Notes under the pieces: generated by a model
Database searches by the model: none
What the model was told of the DNA's origin: nothing
What the model saw: the letters and a program-made list of their open reading frames with translations, nothing else
DNA from: Patiria miniata
Taxonomy: Eukaryota > Echinodermata > Asteroidea > Valvatida > Asterinidae
DNA length: 64,000 bases
NCBI RefSeq assembly: GCF_015706575.1
Contig: NW_024037063.1
Location: 20,708,927-20,772,926 of the forward strand
Reading direction: 5' to 3'
Part shown: in pieces, positions 49,161-61,449 of the stretch
How the letters are laid out: each line of letters starts with the position of its first letter
Position numbering within the stretch: position 1 is the first letter of the stretch
Made by a program: the position numbers and the translations under genes

Positions 49161-49180
49161 TGACGTCATTGGCACGTGAC
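49161..49180. promoter_or_regulatory. Composite CRE / inverted CCAAT / CACGTG site
   Basis: TGACGTCA (49161-49168) overlaps ATTGG (49168-49172, an inverted CCAAT), which runs into GGCACGTGAC (49171-49180), a USF/TFE-type E-box. Three promoter motifs packed within 20 bp suggest a real regulatory site rather than a stray palindrome. Confidence 0.5.
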
Positions 49181-49258
49181 TGGCTCCCTAGCCGTATGTT
49201 ACTTTGTCAGCAAGTCAATTTACAAAGCTATTTGTACACTTCCGTCGGTACACTGTCC

Positions 49259-49567
49259 CAAGGGCGGATCCAGGGGGGGGCCAAAGGGGGCCATGGCCCC
49301 CCCCAAAACGAAACCAATTTTTTCTTTTTTTAATGTGACATCGCAATAAAGGCAGGCAATGAGTACACCACCATCTTTTCCTCAAAAACAAATGGTTAAA
49401 GTGGTCAGAAATTGCCTCAGATCGCACCACAGAGCATCTAGAATCCAAAAATTTTTCGGGGCCCTAGCGGGCCCCGAACCCCACGCCGTAATTTTTTAGA
49501 CCCACTTTTTTTGGGGACCAATTTTTTTTTTGGCCCCCCCAAAAATTATATTCTGGATCCGCCCTTG
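49259..49567. mobile_element. hAT-type MITE with 8-bp target duplication
   Basis: The ends CAAGGGCGGATCCAG and CTGGATCCGCCCTTG are perfect 15-bp inverse repeats. They are flanked by the exact 8-bp duplication CACTGTCC (49251-49258, 49568-49575), the hAT signature. The 309-bp body has GGGGCC-rich inner arms and no transposase. Confidence 0.85.
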
Positions 49568-50137
49568 CACTGTCCTGACATAATTATGACGTGTGGGTAT
49601 ATACGCGCGATACATCCGTCACATCGAACTGTTCTTTGTATTGTTTTCCTGAAAAGATTTCTGACATAATTTTGCGCAAATAGCACATGTACTTTGGCAC
49701 CATAATGGTCACAAACCAATAGGAAACAAGTTAAGATTGACTTCTGCAACTCACGAGTGTACAGACGTGAACCATTTTGTTCCCTCATTTTTATGAGAAT
49801 TTGCTTTTCAGTGACAAAGGAACACGCTATGATTACGTAAAGAGAAATGTGCAATTTCCAAGAAAGTTACTGGTGGCTATCTCCACCTCCGTTTTGGGCG
49901 GTTTTCGTAATCATCCTGTGAAGACTTCTCCAGATATCGCCATTTGAAGTTACCTAATTTCTCAAACCACAAACTGTAGTATCAGAGGATATCGCTTCGC
50001 CATTGCATTATGACCAATAAATGCGAATGGTTTCCCGAGTACCTAACATGACCGTCTTGAGGCTTTTAGTATGACTTAGCCGGGCGGAAAATCCTGCTTT
50101 TTGATGTGGATATAACCATAAAATATAAGCCTTTCTA

Positions 50138-50270
50138 TTTCTACCAACTGGTTCAGAACCACACAACTCTAAAGAGATATCATTCACAATTTCACACGGT
50201 GTTACCGCAAACCTCCCATTCATTGTTCATGTCCAGCATGCAATCCATTAAAAACCATTTCTATTTCTAG
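50138..50270 (+). repeat. Diverged Q repeat
   Basis: Keeps the order of the Q motifs (GGTTCAGAACCA, CACACGGTGTTACCGCAAACC, CATTCATT, a T-rich end) at lower identity. Confidence 0.4.
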
Positions 50271-50419
50271 TTATGCATGCCGGATGTCACTCAGGGGCGG
50301 CCATTTGGTTTTACGTCGTATTCCTCGAATCTATTTATTCAACAAACCCTATTCAAACGAGTGTGCCTTCCACTACTAAAGCGTTATGCCAGACGATTTT
50401 GTAAGGGGGAGGGGGTTTA

Positions 50420-50515
50420 ATAGTCGATCAGTCTCGTTCCCATGATGTCGAGCAGTGCACTCCCATTAGCTAGAAACATGGTTGAAAATAAAGTAACCCT
50501 GGGATGAAGCTGGTA
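50420..50515. repeat. S repeat
   Basis: CGTTCCCATGATGTCGAGCA, GTGCACTCCCATTAGCTAG and ACCCTGGGATGAAG are shared with 52405-52495. Confidence 0.5.
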
Positions 50516-50586
50516 GTCTACCACTCACCCCTAAATCTCCCGCGGGTGGGGAGGTTGGTTGTGCGGGAAACTAGAAATTAGGGATG

Positions 50587-50600
50587 CCACTAGAGGGCGC
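50587..50600 (+). promoter_or_regulatory. CTCF-type core motif
   Basis: CCACTAGAGGGCGC fits the bilaterian CTCF core CCASYAGRKGGCRS at every position. It lies about 5.3 kb upstream of the Ski start in a stretch with no visible repeat. It could be an insulator or loop anchor; occupancy is not demonstrable here. Confidence 0.5.
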
Positions 50601-51321
50601 GCTTTATAATTAAAACGACACCGCGTGTGCAGTGGATCATGGAAAGCCCATCCCCCTTCGAAGGAGGTTTTTTAATAGGTTTACTCCGCCGGTCGGACTT
50701 GACTTAGCGTGTTTGTCGGCAATTCTCTAGGGGGAGATGGCGTCGCGCTGCCGCAGGAAGATCCTTGCTCACGGCACGGTCACCAACGATTAATAAAAAA
50801 AAGCTTTGAAAAAATATTACGATCTGTCCCCTTTCCCCCTTTTGAATTACACAACCCGGATGTGACTCATGTACTGGGTCGCGGCATAAAAATGTGGTCT
50901 TCATTACAAATAAATATGTATAAATTATATGTATTTTGTTCTCTCTTACCCTGGGGTGGTGCGGTGGTCGAGGACAGATTTCGCGTGCCGCGTACTCGCG
51001 AGAGTCTGGACCGGGCGGCTATCGGTGGAGCCGGGCCGTGTCTGACGGCGAGGACTCGGGGGAACTCCCCCGGTCAATGAGATGCATAGGAATAATTTAT
51101 CAAAGGCACAAGCAAGATAAATTTTGTAAATGAAATCATTGAAATCCACCTTTGAATATCAGTTCAACTTCAGACCAGGAGGGATTTTTTTAAAGGGGTG
51201 ACTGGCATGGGCCAAAAGCGGAGCAGCAGAGGGGGGGGGGGGGCGTGTTGGCAGGTATTTTACTATTTTCTTTGCGGCCCAACCGCCACTGCCGTAAGTA
51301 ATGAACAGAGTTTTGTACTTG

Positions 51322-51468
51322 TAGTTTAAGCTTCTACCAACCTGAAGATTAGTAGGCAAGCTTTCATCCACTCCTGTGGACTTTCTCAAGCCAAGAGGGC
51401 TTGAGAAAGTCCACAGGAGTGGATGAAAGCTTGCCCACTAATCTTCAGGTTGGTAGAAGCTTAAACTA
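51322..51468. repeat. 147-bp nearly perfect hairpin
   Basis: Arms 51322-51392 and 51398-51468 (71 nt each) pair with a single mismatch around a 5-nt loop (AAGAG). A 13-bp direct repeat, AGAGTTTTGTACT, lies at 51308-51320 and 51511-51523, so the hairpin may sit in an insertion of about 190 bp. Confidence 0.9.
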
Positions 51469-52404
51469 AATGTTATGATCACCCCAACCAATGAAAGTTT
51501 TCTGTATTATAGAGTTTTGTACTGTTTTCTGGATAGAATTATTTTTCCCAGCAGTTTCATAATCGATTCCACCACAAAGTCACTTCACTAGTACACGTAC
51601 AAGTTCGGTCACAAGTAGGCCGAACAAGGGATGAACAATAAGAAATAAATGATTTTGCCACGGTTCAATTCAATGACGGTGACTTCACTTGGTACTGATG
51701 TGATGGACTCTACGTATAGTCCTATACAGCACTATTTTCCATTTCACAGTATAGTTCATAAGAACAAGAACACAGTATACAAGACTTTTACTCCGGTCAA
51801 GAAGCATTGAGCGCACTCAAAAAGCATCCAAGAAATTGCCTCGAAATTATCACCTAAAAAGTCCAGCCTGACAAAAAAGTCCCGAAGCGAGTTTTTAGCG
51901 CGGAGACAAAGATGCCGTATCAGCACCGCGCCGGCACCGGGAAATTCGACCCGCGGGGGCGGCGCAGGAATTGCGCGGCACGCGGTGCAGTCTAGCCGCC
52001 CGTAGAAAGTCTCGTCTAGACCGGAACGTCTGATAATGCGTCGAGGTTCTCGGAAAATGCGGCCACTGGCCCCCTGATCGACCTACGGGAATTTCTTCGC
52101 TTTTCCCCCCTTCTTCAGTGTTTCATAGACGGTAAGCCACCGATGGTAACCATTATGAATTTATATTGATTACATTATATGGAGCTAGAGCCCGCAGTCT
52201 GGCGCGCGAAGTGACTGCACCCGACGGATGTTTTATGCATTACCTTTTTTCCCTTCTAAATCCAACATATCTCGTCTGCAACACGCTTTTGAACGAAAAA
52301 ATGAAAAACACTATCCATCCCAAAAAGACAAAGAACACTAAAATAGTCAATATCCGAGCATGCGCACCACACCCCAGGTTTAATGAAAAACAAAAACTGT
52401 TCCA

Positions 52405-52495
52405 ACCTCGTCCCCATGCTGTCGAGCAGTACACTCCCACTAGCTTGTTTTGAGATAGAAAGTACACCCTGAGAACAAGGTTGGAGCTGTTTAGA
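52405..52495. repeat. S repeat
   Basis: CCATGCTGTCGAGCAGTACA, CTCCCACTAGCTTG and a CCAACCTCGT / ACAAGGTTGGA inverted pair at the ends suggest a small inverted-repeat element related to 50420-50515. Confidence 0.5.
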
Positions 52496-52681
52496 TGGTG
52501 ATTTCTTTTAACTTATTCTCAACTTTACTTTTTTCTAAAATAAGCTTTCGTTTACTTAAATTCTACAACTGTACTTTGTTTTGTTGATTGTAATATTGGT
52601 CATCGGTGCCTACCATCAACATTTCGAGACGAAAATTAAAGTTAGCCAAATAAGCCTTGAGGTAAAGCGCCAAAAGAACTG

Positions 52682-53017
52682 CACTGTAAAAACAGTGTTT
52701 AGCATTTAAACACATCAGAACGTGTTTAGAGTTAAAAACGTTTAGGAATGTGTTTCAATTCTCAACGTTTACCACTTTTTAACGTTGTGAAACTAAACGT
52801 GTTTACGTTTTGGACATGTGCTTAGGATTGTATATCTAAATGCGCTTAGGAAGGTGTTTAAATGCTAAACATATTATTCATTGAACATGTCAAACGGATA
52901 ATACGTGTCACAGAAAAAGGACATCTAAACATGTCATGATGCTAAACGTGTGGAAAAAGTGGGTACAGAATAAGTGTTTAGAAATGTGTTTAAATGCTAA
53001 GCACCGTTTTTACAGTG
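52682..53017. mobile_element. 336-bp MITE with 30-bp inverted ends
   Basis: Ends CACTGTAAAAACAGTGTTTA and TAAGCACCGTTTTTACAGTG, the arms continuing through GCATTTAAACAC. The interior is full of CGTGTTTA/TAAACGTG and TGCTAA motifs in both orientations. The target duplication is not clear. Confidence 0.75.
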
Positions 53018-53247
53018 TGTGCAAAGTCTGTTTAACGTTAGCACGTTGGAAATTGCCAAAACAAGACACAAAATAGCATCGCATTTACGGTGAGATATTA
53101 GTCTACCTGCAGTCGCCACGGGTTTTAAGATTTTATTCCCGAAATTCCACCCGGGAATCTTGCAGTTTGTGTACGTCACTTGGTCATGCTGATATTCATC
53201 TTCGATTCCCAGACGACACTTATGGATTTGGAAAGCTTACAGGCTAC

Positions 53248-53255
53248 TGACGTCA
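53248..53255. promoter_or_regulatory. CRE palindrome
   Basis: This is a perfect TGACGTCA, 4 kb beyond the main cluster. One further copy lies in Ski intron 1 at 16573-16580. Confidence 0.3.
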
Positions 53256-54459
53256 TCGGGCTCCGACTATCTTTTAGTCGGGGGATTATATCGCGGGCTA
53301 TGTACCGTTTCCTGGGGCTTATAATGCTGTCTCTATGCTAGCGCCCGGTTAATATATGCAGAATTATTGAATAGCCTGGGAATATAGGCCGCCCTATCTT
53401 TGCAATCTTTCTTGTCTCAAGAATGCTTAATGAGGTTTAGATAGTCAAACTGCGATTAACCACATAGAGGCTAACCACATGATAACTGCTGGGATGTTTC
53501 ATTTTTTTTTTTTACATTCGCATGCATGTCCGTGGTTTGGATGTGGCGACACGGAAACTATAATGTCCGAACTGAAAAGCTGATTACATTTTCCATTAAC
53601 TTTTTAAAGACATGAACTTTTTAATGAGGGATCGCATTCAAACAAACGGCCCGCAATAACACATAATGAATTTCAAACAGAGAGCAATATCACTTCTAAT
53701 TCCAACATCATTAATAATTGTAAAAGTGTATCAAACCGCTTAAACATAATTCTCTCGGAAGCCCAAAAACTTACGAGTGTTGCGTCATTTATTTTGTGGA
53801 CTGTGATTTAGTCGAGCAGTTTGCTGACCCCCCCCCTAATCTGATGTTCCGTTTGTGGTTGAGCTTCTAGAGTCAAGTCAAACTTGTATCCGCCAGAAAC
53901 CTACGGTCCTCTTCATCATTTTTGTATCCTCACGAATAGACATGTCAGCATCATCTACAAACTTCTTGGAACAGTCACGATAATCATGTCCGGCTGGTGA
54001 AACGAAATATGCCTATCTGATGCAATTACTGTCTCGGGCGCTAAGTCCGGCGGCCGGAGGTGGACGCTCGTCGTCACGACAAGATGGGATCATTTGCAGA
54101 TCCGTGCCGGATCAAAATCTTTACAGGAGATGCAGTATACAGGGGATGTTTCAAATGATGCACTGATATGATTTGTTGTGACAAGGCTATGTTTAGGTGA
54201 AGACTATTTTTAAGAAGGAAGACCTGAGGGAGAGAAGATGGGACAGGGTAATTGATAAGATTTGACGAAGACGGGGTTTCGACAAGTTGGGGATGTGGGG
54301 AGGCGGGACTGAAGGATTGGGGAAGTTGAGTAATGAGCTGGATGAAGTCTGGGTATCTTGGGGATGGTGGTTGTGAGGATTGGGATAGAGATGTTTCCTT
54401 CTGAGAGATAAGGAGACGGATGATGCGAAGGTCACGATGTAGGAAGATGCGGGGAAATT

Positions 54460-55722
54460 AAATGATGTTGGTGATATGCGTGATGGTTGGGGGTGGTAGT
54501 GGTGATAAATGTGATAAAAAAGGTGGTACTGTGGTGATACCAGAAGTTAAGGTGGGGATGATGGTTGTAACAGTTGTAATTATGGTGGATAAGGTTACAA
54601 TGATGGTACAAAAGGTGGTCAGATGGTGTTTAAGGTGGTAGTGATGGTAGTTGTCAAGGTGTACTCATGATGGTTAAGGGGGTCGTGCTGGTGGTTAAGG
54701 TTGTGATGATGGTTGAAGGTGGTTGTGATGGTGGTCAAGGTCGTCTAGATGGTGGTTCAGGCGTGATGATGATGGTGTTTAAGGTGGTAGTGATGGCAGT
54801 TGTCAAGGTGTACTCATGATGGTTAAGGTGGTTGTGATGGTGGCTAAGGTGTGATGATGATGATTAAGGCGGTCGTGGTGGTGGTGGGGTGACGATGGTT
54901 AAAAGTGGTTATGATGGTGGTTAAGGTGGAAGCTAGGGTGTAACGATGGTTATTAAGGTCATCTTTATGATGATTAAGTAGTTAAGGTGTAACAATGGTC
55001 AAGGTCGTCTTGATGGTGATTAAGGTAATAGTTAAGGTGTAGCGATGGTAAAGGTCGTGTTGATGGTGGTTAAGGTGGTAGTTAAGGTGCGGGATGATTA
55101 GGTCATCTTGATGGTAGTTATGGTGGTAGTTAAGGTGTGATGATGGTTAAGGTCGTCTGGATAATGACTAAGGCGATAGTTAAGGTGTAGCAACGGTTAA
55201 GGTCGTGTTGATGGTGGTTTAAGGTGGTAGTTAAGATGTGATGATGGCTAAGGTCGTCTTGATGGTCACAAAAAGGGGGTATAAAGGTGGTGAGGTGGTG
55301 GTTAAGATGTCATTATGGTTAAGGTGGTCGTGATTGCAGTGGGTGGTAGTTAAGGTGCATTGATGGTGATATTTTGGCCGTGACCGGTGGTTAAGGTGAT
55401 ACAGATGGTGGTATTAAGGTGGTGAGGTGGTGGTTAACATGTGATAATAGTTATAGGCATGCATTTTGTTATGGCAGTGGTTAAGTGATGGTTAAGGTGC
55501 TGGCAATGGTGCTGAAGTTTGTGAGGTGAAGGTTAAGGTGTTAATGTGGTTAAGGTGATTGTGCTGGTAATTAAGGTGGTGAATGATGGTGGTTAAGGTG
55601 TTAATTATGGTGGTTATGGTAGTAATTATAGTAATTGGTGAGTTGGTGGTTAAGGCGGTTCCATGTCGGTTGCAGGGTGGTAATAATGATGGTAATTATA
55701 GTGGTTAATGGTGGTGGGCAAA
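54460..55722 (+). repeat. GT-rich degenerate minisatellite
   Basis: About 1.25 kb of variants of GGTGGTTAAGGTG, GATGATGGTTAAGG and GGTCGTCTTGATGG with strong strand asymmetry: almost no C on the plus strand. Higher-order units of roughly 60-120 bp recur. A short run of the same composition begins near 54190. No gene is present. Confidence 0.85.
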
Positions 55723-57474
55723 ATGGTAACAAAACAACTTTTAATTTTAATACAATGATTTATCCCGATACATGTTTGATTTGACACAGTCCACACTTTA
55801 ATGCCATCTTCACGATTATATACAAAATAAAACGGCATTCTTCTCCACGCCACAATTGGTATACTCTAGACAATTGTTGCACAACCCTGTGGAACTAGCT
55901 AGGAAAAACTACGAGTTTCAAAACACTAATACGCCAACTGATTGCTCTCAGATGTTTCAACTATTTCAACAAAATTATACTTCAATTGATTCTGCATAAA
56001 AAACAAGTTAACTTTTACAATACATATTTATATATTTAGCATGTCAAGCATTTTCTTATTTCTTAATTTTTATCAAAGAAGGAAAAGTTTCGCATAGAAG
56101 ATGAAGAAACCAGTTTCAATCAAGGTTTGAGAACCTTTTTTCACTAATTATATTGAAAACATTTTAAACATTAAACAGCAATTTGTAACACTTTTCAAAA
56201 TATTCTTAACACTTTTCAAAATATTCATAACAATATTGCGGAATAAAAAAGTCATTTGAACTGCTGATTAGGTGATGACGATACTTTATGGTTTCTTTCA
56301 GAAACTTTGAAAAATATTTCTTGTGTCTAACTCCTTAAATGACTCAAGAACAAATACTAAGAAAATTTCAGGACATTATAATTATTACATTAGAGTTGTT
56401 ATTTTGTTTTTCATGAATACTTTCCGTGTATCTTATCAGTGGGTTAAAATATTCTGATCTTAAAATATTCATTTAGTATATCACCATCAGTTATATACTA
56501 GTATAGCTGGTAGTATATTGTATTTATTTCACTATCAATTATTAAATACATAGTATTTATATGACAATTGTTCCACCAGTTTAATCCAAACAGTGCAGGA
56601 TCATAAAATATTATAGTTCTTTGAAAAAGCATTGGCTTGAAGCTCCTAAAATATCAATTCATTATTATGTACATTTCAATACATTACAATTGATTATATA
56701 AGAATAACTGTGTACATCTGGTAAAGAATAAACATGTCTCACATAAACTGTATGTGTCTGTTCACTGTAACTGCAGTTTATTTAGGGTTTTCTACTGTTC
56801 CTGCATGGACAGACCCCATAAAGACTAGGGTAATCACAATACAATACAATACATGTACAAACAGTATTTTCATTTTTGTCACAATACAATATGTTCAACA
56901 TGTTAAGGCAACTGTATGTAAATTTAAAATATTAAATTTCTAGGGCACTAACTCCTCATTCTTACAAGTGGAGATACTTTGAAGCCGTAATGTTAATGCC
57001 ATTGTGTGTTTTATGGGGATTTAGTAAACTACTTGGGAGTACTCAATTACCCTCAAGTAATTTCTCTGCGAGTACTCGAGTAGGGAAATCCACTACTCGC
57101 CCAGGCCTAATAGAGACCACCTCAGATTTTTGTTTTCAAGGTGACTGAATGTTTAAGAACAGCCTAATTGGTCATGAGATTGCAGCATATTATTCTGGCT
57201 AATTCAATTAGCTCAGCGATGACCACATTAGCACCATCTAGGTCGCTTCAAGTCCTTGGAAGGAAGACTCTAATAAGCTTGTTTTTAAACCCTTATCACT
57301 CAAGTTGGGGTTGTTTTTTGGTCTTTGAAAGGGCGTAATTAACCACAAGTTTTGGCCAACACGAGAAAGTTTGGACAAATACCACAGGATAAAATAGCGT
57401 CTTGATGTGTGATGCATACAATGCAGTTGTTCACTAATATCTTAAATTAAACTATGGTCTTTTTTTTGCTAAAA

Positions 57475-57550
57475 ACCTTGGTCCTGGCTCCCTGCTGTAT
57501 ATTACAATGCTTGAGGCTATGGGTAACCAGTGATGCAATCGAACTTGGAA
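57475..57550 (+). repeat. T repeat
   Basis: CCTTGGTCCTGGCTCCCTGC and GGGTAACCAGTGATGCAATC are shared with 17245-17335. The borders are not definable from two copies. Confidence 0.55.
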
Positions 57551-58849
57551 GTCTGGTCCTAAAAAGTCAATAGTCTAAAAATTATGTACTATTTTACATT
57601 CGGTCAGAGTTAGTTTATGGTATAACTATATGAAATATTTCATCCGCTCTGTGCACATAGAAGCCCTCTATTGGCAAAACTGTTAACTTGTTGGTTTGTT
57701 CCCCGGTAACCATCAGTGCTTGAATGTTAACCGTCATGTGAACCAGCTGAAACTTGCTCATTTGTTTTTATGTTTGTGTCTGGCGCCCTCAATGAATCGT
57801 GCACATTCCAATTTAAAAGTAATACATTAAAAAAAAATCTTTTAGAGGAGCATTTTGTGACACTTATGAGGTTTAAAATTTTCTTGATAACCCAAAGGTC
57901 AAACTGCACTATAAATTGGCTTAAATGTCACTGAACTTCCGTAAGATGAAGATATATTTCAGCTCAATGTTACATTGACCTAATTCCATGTTCAATCAAT
58001 TGAAGTTGTTTGAAATGACACAAGTGTAGTTTGTTAAAGCTCAGTCTTAAAAGGATTAAAACTTCCTGTTTAAACTGTGCATGATTAGGAAAAAAGGTCT
58101 CACTTATAGCAGAAAATAGGAAAGTGTTAGAATGAGCTCGATCTTGTTGAGTGACCGAGGAAACATTTACTTCCATCTCGAGAAGAAAAAAGCAGTATCA
58201 ATCACACAACAGGAAAAACAAAAGCCCACACCATCCGATTACAAATTTGCTAGCAGAGATGAAATCGTGTTACATCTCCAGAAGTATTTTTTGATAAAGA
58301 TTGATCAATGCTGGAAGTTTCTGAAAGTGAGAAAGTCGTTGGGTGACCTTGATGTCGATCAAAGATGTGAGAAAGTGTTAATGAATGTATCCTCCTCAAG
58401 ACATCGTGAGGGGAGGGGGACGGGGGGGGGGGGGGGGGATAATGGTTATGTGGGTCTAAGTGACGGCCCGTAAGGGAGCCACAAAGACAGATAGATCCGG
58501 ATGGAGACTGAATGGCACCAGAGTAATGTGCCCTCCTCATTACCGACCTTGAGAGAGAGAGGCATGTAAGGAGGGGTGTTGACTTCTTCGGAAGTCTTTA
58601 AGTTGGAACTAAACTTGTCCAAGGCACTTTGGGTTCGAGGCGGAACGTTAAGTAAATTGAGGATTTTGGGAGGACTTTTGGCTTGTGAATGGATTGTATG
58701 GGGTTTTTGTGTTGTACCCGCAAACAACGAAGAAACAAAAGTACAACAAAGAAGTACGGCCAGAGGGGGAGGGGGTGTTTGCGTGATGAGATTTGCCAAA
58801 TTGTAAGATATGTGTTTTTGAAGACTTTATGTCCAAGATGCTATATATC

Positions 58850-59628
58850 TAAACACCGCAAAAAAGGAAAGTCCACACTCATTGGAGGGGTCATAATTTT
58901 GAATCTGATCGTCTTATGATGACATCATTTATATGGACCTTTGGGAATTTTGTTAGCTACATTTTGATACCCAATTTGCTACCAGACTGTAAATGGTCCA
59001 AGATTGACAACGGTTTATGAAAAAGGATACAGTTTGAAGACGGTCAGAGCATATCGACCGGAACGTCGAGTTTATACCTCTGGTTCTTTTCAGAACCATT
59101 CTCCTAGTTTGAGAAATTATTCCCACATGGTGTTTCTGCAAACCTTTCATTATTTAGTATCTCCACCATGAAAAGCCTCAAATCTTACTTATTTGAAAAA
59201 GGTGGAATTTTATAGATTTCGCGAGGAGAAATTAGTACTAAGCATAACCACTCATGCTTGTAATTGGCCCCTATCGACTGCACAATGCCCAAACAAAGCG
59301 CAGGTAATCCAATTCACGAGCTCTCATGCATGCATACAAGCACTGTGGGATAGGTATTCCCTGCTGTTTGTTTCGGGCAGTGTGACATGGACACACAGCA
59401 ATTTCCACTCGCGTACTCTTTAAATTGCAACTGTTCAAACTGCATCGTATTTCATAAACCGTTGTCAATCTTGGACGATTTACAGTCTTTGGTGGTAAAC
59501 AGTGTATGTAGCTAACAACATTCCCCAAAGGTCTACATGTACTTAAATGACGTTATCGTAAGACGATTAGTTTCAAAATTATGACCCCTCCAATGAGTGT
59601 TGACTTTCCTTTTTTTTTGGCGGTGTTA
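58850..59628. mobile_element. Foldback element, arms about 180 bp
   Basis: Left arm 58850-59030 and right arm 59453-59628 are inverse. They share AACACCGC, GGAAAGTC, ATTGGAGGGGTCATAATTTT, GTTAGCTACA, TCCAAGATTGACAACGG and TTTATGAAA. The interior holds the Q module and about 250 bp of unassigned sequence. Confidence 0.65.
59068..59201 (+). repeat. Q repeat inside an inverted repeat
   Basis: The same 134-bp module lies in the interior of the foldback at 58850-59628, preceded by ATCGACCGGAACGTC. Confidence 0.65.
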
Positions 59629-60943
59629 ATTTGAAACAAAAAGGTATAAAAACTTAAATAAATACAGAGATGCCAACTTTACAGACTACGAAATAGTAAT
59701 GATTGTTCCTGCAAAGAGTAATGCTAATGTAAATACATAGGACAACAGTCAAGTTTAAGAGTAACCACAGTACTTTTCAGAGTAACCACAATGTTGGCGT
59801 TGACAGCTGGAATTTTCAAGAGTAGTAACATGCCTCAAAATCCTAATAATTACTCCAAAAGAGTAATGGTTGGCATCTCTGTATTCTTGAAGTGTGTTAA
59901 CCAAATAACGGCCGTCAAAACTGATTTTGGGCAACTAGAAACATGAGGAAAGGGCAAGATTCTAAAAAGTAAGAAAATGGCATTTTGTCACGGTGGGAAA
60001 CAAACTCTTCATTTTGATGACACGGGAATGAGGTAGAAAAAGGGTATCAGAAGTGATAAGAATACATTATGTACATGTTGTCATGGTAATAGACTACTAG
60101 ACTTGTCCAAGTCACTTCAGCATCTGTCGCTATCAGGAGACCAAAGAATGAGTTGATTATTCATGTACCTAGTGTTCTTTGTCACTCCACCTCAATGCTG
60201 AACACACTGGGACTAGCGCAAGTCTAGCCTGCCTTGCGATGGGCCGATTGAGTAACATCCTAATCACATTAAGGACTTTCGGAGACAGTGAGATTTGAGA
60301 AAAACATCCCTTCACGAACAGGAAAGAAGACAGAAAAAAAACACATGGACAAGAAGCCTGGCAGCACATGTAGCACATGAAATTCTGCAGATGCTTCAAA
60401 TCTGATTAGAAAAAAAGTCGAGAGAATTCACATCTTTAATTCCAAAGAAGGGAAAAGATATGTCGACAGTTGGCTGTGAACAGTCTACAGATTAGTGGAA
60501 CATCTTTTGTCGAGCGGAACGGAAAATGTTCAATATGGGTGCCCGATACGGCTGAAGAAATGCGTCAACGTAATGAAAGGAAGCAAGAATGCACTTCATT
60601 GGATTATCAGAATTGGTTAGCACATTACATGCTGTCTCTGTGAGACTCACGATAACGGGAACGAAAGTCGTGTCACGCCCTGAGAAATGCCAAGAAGAGA
60701 CGAAATCGCAAAATCTGCAATCTGTAATTCAATAATTCTCTAGTTCAAACATCTGGCCTAGATCATGGCACCATGGAAATGCACTTGACATTGGGGGAAT
60801 AGAGAAAGAAAATAAAGTATTAATAATTGGAGGAAAAAAGCATAAGTAAGAAGGTAGGATGATTGTGCCACAAATTGCAATACATCATGTCTACCCTTCA
60901 GACTGATGAACGTCCAGCATTTTTGCTCCTGACTGACTGACTG

Positions 60944-61449
60944 CAGGGTGACCGTAAGGTCAGAGCCAAATTCTGCTAAATGCCCATCAAAAATCTGTCA
61001 GATTTATCAAAAATCTGCCAAATTCCCCAGAATTACTCGAAATACGCTATAAACACTTAAAATCACATGCGGATTGGTAGTATTGCCTTAATTAAGATTC
61101 ACATTACATAATAAACAATCTATTACATAAAGATGTTGTGAAATTATTAGTAAATTTCGGGCAAAACGTGGATCCGGCCACGACGAAGTCCATTTCCCAG
61201 TGAACCTCAGCACCTAGACCAGCCAACCTGTCCCATTATGCAAGGGTTTGTTTGAAAGGATTGAAGCTTTTTTAAACAAACGTACACTTTTTTGTTCAAA
61301 TTTGCTGTTTTTCTGTCAAATGACCATTTTTGCAGAATTCTGCCAGAAATCTGCCAAAAAAATCCAATCTGCCAGTTTTCCTGTAAAACTCTTTTTTTTA
61401 CAAAAATTCTGTCAAAGTTAGCCAAAAATCGGCTAAAACGGTCACCCTG
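60944..61449. mobile_element. hAT-like MITE
   Basis: The ends CAGGGTGACCGT and ACGGTCACCCTG are inverse. The flanking 8-mers ACTGACTG and ACAGACTG agree at 7 of 8 positions. The inner arms carry repeated AAATCTGCCA motifs in both orientations. No ORF. Confidence 0.7.

Noticed and set aside
57000..57100. Shared repeat with 3890-3965 (GAGTACTCGAGTA motifs)
   Set aside because: Both stretches are rich in the palindrome GAGTACTC, but no colinear alignment extends beyond it.
58132..58473. 113-codon plus-strand frame starting MSSILLSDRGN
   Set aside because: The most protein-like composition upstream of Ski, but no motif is recognised and it ends in poly-Gly from a G run; no splice context supports it.
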